NCBI GenBank assembly: GCA_017649855.1 | Contig: JAGCGA010000007.1 | Coordinates: forward strand, 1-64,000 | DNA length: 64,000 nt | Reading direction: 5' to 3' | Source: Bacteroidales bacterium | GTDB lineage: Bacteria > Bacteroidota > Bacteroidia > Bacteroidales > WCHB1-69 | Shown: one piece after another, positions 39,549 to 47,525 of the stretch | How the letters are laid out: each line of letters starts with the position of its first letter | How positions within the stretch are numbered: position 1 is the first letter of the stretch | Program-made: the position numbers and the translations under genes | Notes under the pieces: generated by a model | Database searches by the model: none | What the model was told of the DNA's origin: nothing | What the model saw: only the letters and a program-made list of their open reading frames with translations

Positions 39549-41189
39549 ATGAAAAATACTCTATTCTCTGTTTTAGCAACGGCAGCATGTCTTTTTGTAT
39601 TCATCACGGCTCAAGCCCAAAAGGATATCAAGCCTTACACTTTCACCCATCAAAACATCTCTTATGATGTAGATCAGCACATCCTGCCTGCTTTGGACAT
39701 AGAGGAATTATACAGAGAGGATGCCATCAATTCAGAAAAAGGGACCCCGCTTCGGGTTGGTGTTGTTCGCAATGTCAGCTACACCTTTGAGAACAGCGGT
39801 CGTCTGGACATTCTGCCGGACGGTTCCAGACTATGGCGTCTGGACATCAAGTCTGAGGGTGCCTACATGATTGACATTTTCTTCTCCACCTTCAACATCC
39901 CGGAGGGTGCCACCTTTCACATCTACAGTGGCGACCGCAGCCAGTTGACCGGCAGTTACACCAATGAGGACGTGCAGTCCAATGGTGTCTTGGCGGCTGA
40001 CGATATCATGGGAGACGAGGCCATCTTGGAATACTATGAGCCGGCAGATGTTCCTTTCCACGGAGTCATGGAGGTTGACCGTGTCAGCCACATTTACCGT
40101 GACGTGTTCCGCGCCAGCGAAGAGGACGAAAAGGGACATTGGGGCAATGCCGATGGCGATTGCCACATCAACGTGGTATGTCCGGAGGCTGCCGGATGGC
40201 ACGACCAGGCCAGTTCTGTCGTCTGCATCCAAATTACCGGCACCACGGGCACCTACATGTGTTCCGGCGCCATGATCAACAACGTGCGTCAGGACCGTAC
40301 GCCCTATTGTCTTACGGCCAACCACTGCTTGGACGGAACCTCTTCGACATTCAAGTTCTATTTCTTCTATCAGACCAACACATGCACTGGCTCAGGCGGC
40401 TACTTCAATCGTGTATGTAATGGTGGTGAGATCAAAGCACGTGCCAACCTGAATACCAGTTCCGACTTCATGTTGTTGCTGCTTACGGGCACACTGGGGC
40501 AGGTATATCGTGACAGTATCGTCTTTGCCGGCTGGGACGCCACCGGTACCGCTTCCGCAGGTGTGGGCATTCACCACCCTGGCGGTGACAACAAGAAGAT
40601 CAGCTGGGTGAGAAGCGTCACAGGCACCTCTTCCTCCAAATACTGGACCGCCCATTGGTACACGAACCCGAACAGAGGCGTCACCGAGCAGGGTTCTTCC
40701 GGTTCTCCGCTTTTCAACGCCAACGGCCTCATCATCGGCGACCTCAGCAATGGCTCCAGCGCATGCGACTACCCTCAAGGCACAGACAACTATGGCAAGA
40801 TCTCCTATTCCTGGCTGAACGGCAACACCTACTCCAACGCGGCCAAGCTGAAACCGTGGCTCGACCCTGACAATACTGGAACCTTGATCCTTAGAGGCAT
40901 GAACTACAATGGCACCCCCGCAGGTATCATCGACCGTCCTTCCGACGTGCACACCTTCGGTCTGCAGCCGAACCCCAGCAACGGACAAGTGACCATCACC
41001 GGCAGTTTTGACAGCACCGACGGCACCTGCCTCATCTACAATGCCATGGGACAACTCGTGGAGAGCATGGATGTGAACCTTGACGCTCCCTGCCAGCTGA
41101 ACCTGAGCCATCTGCCCAACGGTGTCTATATGATGCACATCAACAGCGACAGCAAGACCTATCGTGCCAAAATGGTCATCACCCAATAG
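39549..41189 (+). CDS. T9SS-secreted trypsin-like (lysyl endopeptidase-like) serine protease
   Basis: A 546-residue secreted protease. Signal peptide to about residue 23 (ITAQAQK), a pro-region of about 180 residues, then an S1-type catalytic domain starting near GDCHINVVCPEA. The triad is visible: His259 (LTANHC), Asp306 (SSDFMLL) and Ser384 (GSSGSPLF). The Cys-rich INVVCP opening and MCSGAMINN block recall lysyl endopeptidases. It ends in a T9SS type A sorting domain (LQPNPSNGQVTITG... to AKMVITQ). It is the first gene of a three-gene run; the next starts 2 nt later. Confidence 0.9.
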   Translation: MKNTLFSVLATAACLFVFITAQAQKDIKPYTFTHQNISYDVDQHILPALDIEELYREDAINSEKGTPLRVGVVRNVSYTFENSGRLDILPDGSRLWRLDIKSEGAYMIDIFFSTFNIPEGATFHIYSGDRSQLTGSYTNEDVQSNGVLAADDIMGDEAILEYYEPADVPFHGVMEVDRVSHIYRDVFRASEEDEKGHWGNADGDCHINVVCPEAAGWHDQASSVVCIQITGTTGTYMCSGAMINNVRQDRTPYCLTANHCLDGTSSTFKFYFFYQTNTCTGSGGYFNRVCNGGEIKARANLNTSSDFMLLLLTGTLGQVYRDSIVFAGWDATGTASAGVGIHHPGGDNKKISWVRSVTGTSSSKYWTAHWYTNPNRGVTEQGSSGSPLFNANGLIIGDLSNGSSACDYPQGTDNYGKISYSWLNGNTYSNAAKLKPWLDPDNTGTLILRGMNYNGTPAGIIDRPSDVHTFGLQPNPSNGQVTITGSFDSTDGTCLIYNAMGQLVESMDVNLDAPCQLNLSHLPNGVYMMHINSDSKTYRAKMVITQ

Positions 41190-41191
41190 TC

Positions 41192-41815
41192 GTGCCTACC
41201 GTCACCCTGTCAACGGCCTATCTACCTCCCATTGAATATGTCTCTATCCTGCTAAAAGAGAATGTTCAGTTGGAATATTGTGAACATTTTCAGAAACAGA
41301 GCTTCCGCAACCGCGCCCGCATCCTGACAGGCAACGGCACCATCACACTTTCCATACCTGTCATCAACGGGAACAAAGAGTTTCCGATCACAGAGGCCCG
41401 CATCGACTATCGGACTTTCTGGCAACGCGACCACTGGCGCACCATCGTTTCCGCCTACAACAGCAGCCCCTACTTCCTCTATTATCAGGATGCGCTCAGA
41501 CCGTTTTACGAGCAGACCTTCACCCTGCTGACAGAATTCAACGAAGAGCTACTCAAGACCCTCTGCCGACTGATGCGGATCCCTTGCCAATGGACCAAGA
41601 CCACCGCCTACGCACGGGAATTGGAACCAGACCTGCGCACCCTCATCCACCCGAAGAGGCAGCAGGAGACCGGCTATCCGTTTCGCCTGAAAGACCCCTA
41701 TCCGCAAGTCTTCTGCGACCGCTTCGGATTCACGCCCAACCTGTCCATCCTGGATCTTCTCTTCAACGAAGGTCCCAACGCCCTCTCTTATCTCAAACAT
41801 CATTGCCCGTTTTAA
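41192..41815 (+). CDS. WbqC-like family protein
   Basis: A 207-residue protein with the WbqC pattern: STAYLPPIEYVSILL at the N-terminus, RNRARILTGNGTITLSIPV, RIDYRTFWQRDHWRTIVSAYNSSPYFLYY, and the C-terminal FTPNLSILDLLFNEGP. WbqC members are found in surface-polysaccharide loci and may modify sugars; the reaction is not established. The start is GTG, 2 nt after the protease stop. Confidence 0.87.
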   Translation: MPTVTLSTAYLPPIEYVSILLKENVQLEYCEHFQKQSFRNRARILTGNGTITLSIPVINGNKEFPITEARIDYRTFWQRDHWRTIVSAYNSSPYFLYYQDALRPFYEQTFTLLTEFNEELLKTLCRLMRIPCQWTKTTAYARELEPDLRTLIHPKRQQETGYPFRLKDPYPQVFCDRFGFTPNLSILDLLFNEGPNALSYLKHHCPF

Positions 41816-41818
41816 AAG

Positions 41819-43684
41819 ATGCCATCCAAGTTCAACATATCATCCTATGCCAAACGTGTGATGAGAAAAATCTACAATTGGTTTTTCTACTCCCACGAGA
41901 TGTTTGATGACGAGGTGATGCAGTTCCGCATCTCCAAACAACGCCAGAGCAACCTCAAGTATCGGGCCACACGAAGTCTGTTCAACTTGAGCATCAAGGA
42001 TTCAGACGATGTATTCAAATATATCCTGCTGGTCATGATGATAGTGATGTTTTTTGTGATGGCACTCATGAGTCGCCATGTGGGCATTTCCGACCGCGAG
42101 GTAGAGCAGAACAAATACACTGAGCTGATCTACAATCATTTTCATCACATCGGGGATCCCGACGCCTACAAGGACCATCCATACGCCAGCACGCAAGCCC
42201 AATATATCGACCTGCTCATTTTCTCTGTAGGGAAGATGATACATGCCAAGGATATTTTCATCGCCAAGCATTTGATCAGTGCCATCTTCGGCTGGCTGCT
42301 CATCCTCTATCTTTCCATTTTGATGCGACGGGCATACAACTGGCGGGCGGCCTTCTTCACCGCATTCTTCCTTCTCATCTCTCCCAGATTCTTGGGATAT
42401 GCTGTCAGCAACCTCACCGATGTCACCTTCGCCTTCGCATTTGTCTTCACCATCACCCAACTATACTATTTCTGCCGCGAGATCCCGGTGATCCGCATAT
42501 TCCGCGTGATCAAGATCGTCCTCGGCATGATCATCGCATTGTCCACTTTCAACGCAGGCTTTGTACTCATCCACTTCCTGTTCATATTCTCTCTTCTCAA
42601 CTTCTTCATATACAATCCTATCAGAAAATTTTTCACTCTAGAGTATCTGAAGTCGTTGGGGGTTCTGCTACTTCTGTTGGTGGGCATCACGAGTGTTGTT
42701 TACCTGACCCATGCCATCGGCACCCATTTTCTCGTCAAGTCGTTAGTTTCCCCGCGGGATGCTTTTTCACTGCTCACCCTTAACTATCCAGTGGCAGACA
42801 ACCAATTGTTTGCGGGTAAGATCATCGGCCCCGACAACTTCCCGAGTCGCTATTTCCTGCAATTCCTATTCATCACCATTCCGGTGGTGGTGTTGATCGG
42901 GTTCATCCTTTTCTTTGTCTTCATACGCAGCGCAGTCCGCACCTTGAAGCCCTACTCCATCTTCATCTTCCTGTACACCTTTTTCTTCTGCATACACCGA
43001 GTCCGGAACAGCTACATGAATCCCGAGACCATGTGGGCGATTTATTTTGCCATCTATCCTCTATTCATGCTGATTGCTGCCGGCGGAGTGGAAAATGCGA
43101 TGCGCAGCATCCACGACGTCTACACCAACACGGTAGTCGTCGGGCTCATCGCCTTGTTTTCGATTCTTCCGATACGCCATATCGCCTTCAACCAACCGTT
43201 GACCTTCATCTACTTCAACGAGTTGTCGGGCGGCATCCACAATGCCTACGCCAAATACACCATCCAGTACGACAACGAAGCCAACAAGCTCTCCATGTAT
43301 TGGCTTCGGGATTATATCAGCCACCATCCCTGGAAAAGCAATCCCGACTATCATTGGAAGATAGCCACCGACGGGAATCAGGCATGCAACCTGTTTTTTG
43401 CCGACTACCCACAGGCCGAGATCATGCACCAGCCCTACAGCAAATCCGACACCACGTGGGACTACTACGTCACTTTCTGCAATGAGGTGCCGGCGACCCT
43501 GCTGCGGAACGGGCTGTGGCCGACGGACTCCACCCTCAAGACCTTCCGGCTGGAGAACATGCCTGTGGCGGCCATCTACAAAAACGACTATCGGGAGCGC
43601 CAACGCCTTCTGCTTGACAGCATCGCACAAGCATTGAATGACAGCATCTTAGAAGCTCAGGCAGAGCTCCAACCCTTAAGATAA
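41819..43684 (+). CDS. Multi-pass membrane protein, GT-C glycosyltransferase-like
   Basis: A 621-residue protein with a cytosolic N-terminus of about 70 residues, about 10-11 hydrophobic helices (70-450) and a large C-terminal soluble domain (about 460-621). An acidic pair in the first outer loop (GISDREVEQNKY) and the NWRAAFFTAFFLLISPRFLGYAVSNLTD segment recall PMT/ArnT-type GT-C enzymes, which use lipid-linked sugars. It begins 3 nt after the WbqC-like gene, supporting a glycan role. The donor and acceptor are unknown. Confidence 0.7.
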   Translation: MPSKFNISSYAKRVMRKIYNWFFYSHEMFDDEVMQFRISKQRQSNLKYRATRSLFNLSIKDSDDVFKYILLVMMIVMFFVMALMSRHVGISDREVEQNKYTELIYNHFHHIGDPDAYKDHPYASTQAQYIDLLIFSVGKMIHAKDIFIAKHLISAIFGWLLILYLSILMRRAYNWRAAFFTAFFLLISPRFLGYAVSNLTDVTFAFAFVFTITQLYYFCREIPVIRIFRVIKIVLGMIIALSTFNAGFVLIHFLFIFSLLNFFIYNPIRKFFTLEYLKSLGVLLLLLVGITSVVYLTHAIGTHFLVKSLVSPRDAFSLLTLNYPVADNQLFAGKIIGPDNFPSRYFLQFLFITIPVVVLIGFILFFVFIRSAVRTLKPYSIFIFLYTFFFCIHRVRNSYMNPETMWAIYFAIYPLFMLIAAGGVENAMRSIHDVYTNTVVVGLIALFSILPIRHIAFNQPLTFIYFNELSGGIHNAYAKYTIQYDNEANKLSMYWLRDYISHHPWKSNPDYHWKIATDGNQACNLFFADYPQAEIMHQPYSKSDTTWDYYVTFCNEVPATLLRNGLWPTDSTLKTFRLENMPVAAIYKNDYRERQRLLLDSIAQALNDSILEAQAELQPLR

Positions 43685-43776
43685 CATCCAGGGCACAGGG
43701 TACGCCCGTCAGCACAGGTGGCGACAAACATTTCAAAAACATTTCATGAAGGCCCTTTTGTTTCAATTCTTTTTAT

Positions 43777-43784
43777 TACTTTTG
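43777..43784 (+). promoter_or_regulatory. -7 box of the FKBP gene
   Basis: TACTTTTGC with a TTTG at 43757-43760 as a possible -33 element; it lies downstream of the longer frame's first ATG (43718), so the start is 43805. Confidence 0.65.
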
Positions 43785-43804
43785 CGGCCCAAATAAACAT
43801 CAAG

Positions 43805-44476
43805 ATGAAAAAGATAACAACAGTATGTCTTTGCCTTGTTTTAATAGGCATCAGCACAACCCTTAAATCACAAACAGAAATGACAACAGAAGAAAAGTAC
43901 AGTTATGCCATTGGTGCAAATATGGGCACCAACCTGAAAAACGATGGTGTGTCCATAGACACGGAGGCTTATTTAAGAGGCCTTCGCGATGGTTTGGCAG
44001 GACACAATCAATTCAGCGAGCAGCAGATGCAGGAGATCTTCCAGCAGTTGCAGCAAATGATCATGGATAACCGCAACAACTTGGCCAATGCAGAGAAGGC
44101 GATGGGCAAGAAGTTTTTGGAAGACAACAAGAATAAGGAGGGTGTGCATGTTACCCCTTCGGGTCTTCAATACAAAGTGATCAAAGAGGGCAGCGGTCCG
44201 AAGCCGACAGCCACCAGTGAAGTTACGGTTCACTACAAAGGCACCTTGTTAGACGGCACCGTATTTGACTCTACCGAGAAGAGTGGGCAACCGATATCCT
44301 TCCCGCTTGACAGGGTTATTCCCGGTTGGACAGAAGGTTTGCAGTTGATGAGTCCGGGAGCGAAGTATATCTTCTACATCCCTTCCGAGTTAGCATATGG
44401 TGACCAAGGAGCTCCCGGAGCTATCCCGGGTGGTGCGACCTTGATTTTTGAAGTGGAACTGCTGTCCTTCAAATAA
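43805..44476 (+). CDS. Exported FKBP-type peptidyl-prolyl isomerase
   Basis: A 223-residue PPIase with a signal peptide (MKKITTVCLCLVLIGISTTL, then KSQTE). The N-terminal domain (about 24-115) is the helical dimerisation region of FkpA/Mip-type proteins, and the C-terminal FKBP domain has SEVTVHYKGTLLDGTVFDST, VIPGWTEGLQLMSPGAK and AYGDQGAPGAIPGGATL. It should help fold periplasmic proteins. Own promoter and terminator. Confidence 0.95.
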   Translation: MKKITTVCLCLVLIGISTTLKSQTEMTTEEKYSYAIGANMGTNLKNDGVSIDTEAYLRGLRDGLAGHNQFSEQQMQEIFQQLQQMIMDNRNNLANAEKAMGKKFLEDNKNKEGVHVTPSGLQYKVIKEGSGPKPTATSEVTVHYKGTLLDGTVFDSTEKSGQPISFPLDRVIPGWTEGLQLMSPGAKYIFYIPSELAYGDQGAPGAIPGGATLIFEVELLSFK

Positions 44477-44498
44477 AGTATGCATAGGCAAGAAAGAT

Positions 44499-44533
44499 AG
44501 AGCGGGTCGGGAGGCCTGCTCTTTTTTTTTTTT
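44499..44533 (+). terminator. Terminator of the FKBP gene
   Basis: Imperfect stem AGAGCGGGTC / GGCCTGCTCT with a GGA loop followed by a run of 12-13 Ts. Confidence 0.9.
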
Positions 44534-44631
44534 AAGGAGTAGATGTATTATTTCCAAAACGATTTCAACCAATAGATACATGTTGACCGAAGCCCCTTGC
44601 AATTAAGCATCACCCCATCACTGCAGAACAA

Positions 44632-45471
44632 TCATTTTGGCCTAACAACTATATAGGGAACCTGTTGAAACATCTGACCAAGCGCATCGCCGAATCTTTC
44701 TTCATGGGACGACCGGCGCTTTTTATAACGGAACAAAGCCTCATAAACATATCGATGAAATAGACTCGATGAGATAAAATGATAAACTCCCATCACCATA
44801 CGCTTAAGCTGTAACCAAAAAGCATCTATGACACCATTATTTCTAAACACATGAGTTCCTGACGACAACGGAAAGGGATCTTCCACATGATATCGCACAA
44901 ACTCACTCTCATCCAAACTCTGATAACAGATTCTTTCATCAGTAAATATTCGGGATTCTTCGTTCAAATATTTAATCAAAACAGGATGAAGTTGATGTGG
45001 CTTATCAGCAATTCTAATCCTAAAAAAACGGTTTTTACGACTTTTCAAGCATCGAATCGTCCCCAAAACCTTGTCCGGATAGTCATCTTCTGTAACATTT
45101 AACAAGATTCTGATTTTCTGCAACATAAACCACGCTGTTTTTTGTGTGACCCCTAAAACTACAGCCAAATTACAAGAAGAGATTCCTACTTTGCTATTTA
45201 CAAATAAGTAAATCGCTTTGAACCAGATTATTAATGGCAATTTCGTATTTTGGAATATAGTACCCACAAGGACTGAAAAGGTGTTTCCACAAGATGCGCA
45301 TACATAGCGTCCGTCCTTCTTCCTATAAACTTTATTGCAATGACAGTATGGGCATTTAGGGTGGTCATCCCATCGCACCAAAGCAAGATAATCTTTACAT
45401 TTTTGATTAGAACAAAAAAATGAAGAAAGATCTTCCAGCGATTTAAATGATTCAAACAATTTACTTTTCAT
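44632..45471 (-). CDS. IS1595-family transposase, catalytic motifs atypical
   Basis: A 279-residue protein with the IS1595/ISXO2 layout: N-terminal zinc ribbon (CPYCHC...YVCASCGNTFS), a helix-turn-helix region ending GVTQKTAWFMLQKIR, then an RNase H-like part. The second acid (IFTDERICY) and the HRYVYEALFRYKKR tail are present. The segment that should hold the first Asp in a VEVDETYxGGK motif is short and reads NVTEDDYPDKVLG, and the third residue is Asp (VIDAFW) where the family has Glu (IEGFW). Activity is therefore doubtful. A typical host-type -7 box lies upstream at 45513-45520. Confidence 0.85.
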   Translation of the reverse strand: MKSKLFESFKSLEDLSSFFCSNQKCKDYLALVRWDDHPKCPYCHCNKVYRKKDGRYVCASCGNTFSVLVGTIFQNTKLPLIIWFKAIYLFVNSKVGISSCNLAVVLGVTQKTAWFMLQKIRILLNVTEDDYPDKVLGTIRCLKSRKNRFFRIRIADKPHQLHPVLIKYLNEESRIFTDERICYQSLDESEFVRYHVEDPFPLSSGTHVFRNNGVIDAFWLQLKRMVMGVYHFISSSLFHRYVYEALFRYKKRRSSHEERFGDALGQMFQQVPYIVVRPK

Positions 45472-45512
45472 AGTTAATTAGTTATATTTAATATTATTTA
45501 TATTTTACTTTG

Positions 45513-45520
45513 CAAATATA
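45513..45520 (-). promoter_or_regulatory. -7 box of the transposase gene
   Basis: TATATTTGC on the minus strand inside the element, about 42 nt before the ATG. The remainder of 45521-45698 is AT-rich and holds only the right inverted end of the element. Confidence 0.55.
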
Positions 45521-45698
45521 AAACAAAATACATGTAATGTCAACACAAAAAAACAGCATTAAAACCACTAATACTTAAATATTTAACATTACAATGGTCA
45601 ACTGGTATCTATTGGGAATCATGATTAATTCGCAGATAAACATATGAAAATTATTAATACACTCTTCCCCACCCTTTCCACATCTCACTCGTTTTTTG

Positions 45699-45706
45699 TA
45701 TTTTCG
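45699..45706 (+). promoter_or_regulatory. -7 box of argS
   Basis: TATTTTCGC, 24 nt before the argS ATG. Confidence 0.55.
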
Positions 45707-45729
45707 CAGCCTAAAAACACCCCCTCATC

Positions 45730-47520
45730 ATGTCATTAGAATCCACCCTTTCCACCGCCCTTCAAGAGACCCTCTTGAACCTCTATCAAATCAACATAGA
45801 CGCTGACCCGAAACTCATCCAACCTACCCGCAAGGAGTTCTCCGGCGACCGTACCATCGTGGTATTCCCCTATGTCAAACAAGCCCGCAAGGCCCCCGAC
45901 ATGGTCGCCAACGAGATCGGAACCCATCTATGCCAAACCTTGGAGTTCATTGACTCCTACAATGTGGTGAAAGGGTACTTGAACATCACCCTCAAAGACT
46001 CTTTCTGGAGCAGCTATCTTTCAACTCACTTCAACGAAGAGAGTTATGGCCTGGTTCCTACTCGAAACGAGGCTCCCGTGCTCATAGAGTACTCCTCCCC
46101 TAACACCAACAAGCCCTTGCATCTGGGACATGTCCGCAACAACCTGTTGGGGCATTCCGTCTCCAAAATCGCCATGACCTGCGGGCACCCTGTCGTGCAG
46201 GTCAACTTGGTCAATGACCGCGGCATCCACATCTGCAAGTCTATGGTGGCCTGGCTGCGCTACGGCAACGGGGAGACTCCCGAAAGCAGCAGCATCAAAG
46301 GCGACCACCTGGTAGGTAACTACTACGTGGCCTTCGACAAGCACTACAAAGAAGAACAGCAACAGCTTCTCGCCCAAGGGCTCACCCCTGAAGAGGCTGA
46401 GCAACAGGCCCCCATCATGCTGGAAGCCCGTGAGATGTTGCGCCAATGGGAGGCTGGTGACCCGACCGTCCGTGCCCTCTGGCAGCAGATGAACAGCTGG
46501 GTCTATGCCGGCTTCGACCAGACCTACAAACGCCTTGGCATCCACTTCGACAAGGTGTATCATGAATCAGAGACCTACCTCCTAGGCAAGGCATTAGTCG
46601 AAGAAGGTCTCTCCAAGGGCGTTTTCTACAAACATGAGGATGGCTCAGTCCGCGTCAACTTGGAAGCTGACGGACTTGACGAGAAAGTGCTCCTGCGGAA
46701 GGACGGCACCTCTGTCTATATCACCCAAGATATCGGCACCGCCCAGCTGCGTTATGAGGAGTTTCATCCCCAAAAGATGATCTACGTGGTCGGCAACGAG
46801 CAAAACTACCACTTCGATGTGCTGAAGCTTATCCTCGGCAAGAAGCTGGAACGGCCTTTTGGCGATAGCATCCTGCACCTCTCCTATGGCATGGTGGAAC
46901 TCCCCAACGGCAAGATGAAATCGCGCGAGGGCACCGTGGTGGACGCCGACGACCTGATGGATGCCATGTATGACGAGGCTAAGGCCAGCACCGAAGCACT
47001 TGGCAAATTCCAGTTCACACCCGAGGAGGCCGACAAGCTCTACGAGATGGTCGGCTTGGGCGCGCTCAAATACTTCATCCTCAAGGTGGATCCCACCAAG
47101 AATATGCTCTTCAACCCGGAAGAGTCTATCGACTTCAACGGAAACACAGCTCCTTTCATCCAATACACTCATGCTCGCATCTGCTCCCTGCTGCGCAAAG
47201 CCGACGAACAGCAACTGCCTTGGCGCGAAACGTTGCCTGCCGACATCCTGCTGAATGATGACGAGCGAGAGCTGGTCAAGACGCTCTACCAGTACCCGGG
47301 CACGGTCCTGGCTGCCGGCGACAACTTCAGCCCGGCACTCATCGCCAACTACATCTATGATCTCTCCAAGCAGTTCAACCGTTTCTATCAGGAGACACCC
47401 GTCATGAAAGAGGCCGACGAGCACAAGCGGTTGCTGCGTCTGCAGATCGCCCGCATGACGGCCATCACCATTCACAACGGCATGGACTTGTTAGGCATCA
47501 AGGTGCCCGAAAGGATGTAA
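45730..47520 (+). CDS. argS: Arginyl-tRNA synthetase
   Basis: A 596-residue class I synthetase. N-terminal Arg-tRNA domain (about 1-100), then EYSSPNTNKPLHLGHVRNN with HLGH at 131-134, the KMKSREGTVVDADDLMD block in place of KMSKS, and a DALR anticodon-binding domain with a family-typical C-terminus (LLGIKVPERM). It is monocistronic and convergent with the alpha-2-macroglobulin gene. Confidence 0.97.
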   Translation: MSLESTLSTALQETLLNLYQINIDADPKLIQPTRKEFSGDRTIVVFPYVKQARKAPDMVANEIGTHLCQTLEFIDSYNVVKGYLNITLKDSFWSSYLSTHFNEESYGLVPTRNEAPVLIEYSSPNTNKPLHLGHVRNNLLGHSVSKIAMTCGHPVVQVNLVNDRGIHICKSMVAWLRYGNGETPESSSIKGDHLVGNYYVAFDKHYKEEQQQLLAQGLTPEEAEQQAPIMLEAREMLRQWEAGDPTVRALWQQMNSWVYAGFDQTYKRLGIHFDKVYHESETYLLGKALVEEGLSKGVFYKHEDGSVRVNLEADGLDEKVLLRKDGTSVYITQDIGTAQLRYEEFHPQKMIYVVGNEQNYHFDVLKLILGKKLERPFGDSILHLSYGMVELPNGKMKSREGTVVDADDLMDAMYDEAKASTEALGKFQFTPEEADKLYEMVGLGALKYFILKVDPTKNMLFNPEESIDFNGNTAPFIQYTHARICSLLRKADEQQLPWRETLPADILLNDDERELVKTLYQYPGTVLAAGDNFSPALIANYIYDLSKQFNRFYQETPVMKEADEHKRLLRLQIARMTAITIHNGMDLLGIKVPERM

Positions 47521-47525
47521 TCTCT

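Larger units (their letters stand above)
44569..45615. mobile_element. IS1595-like element with 20-bp inverted ends
   Basis: The transposase-like gene is flanked by inverted repeats: CCAATAGATACATGTTGACC at 44569-44588 and GGTCAACTGGTATCTATTGG at 45596-45615 (18 of 20 match). The interval is 1,047 nt, within the usual IS1595 size. No clear 8-bp target duplication is seen (flanks GATTTCAA and GAATCATG), suggesting an old insertion or slightly different borders. The element is visibly AT-richer than argS and the genes before it. Confidence 0.75.

Noticed and set aside
44561..45623. 8-bp target-site duplication around the IS1595-like element
   Set aside because: Flanking octamers GATTTCAA and GAATCATG do not match; not claimed.
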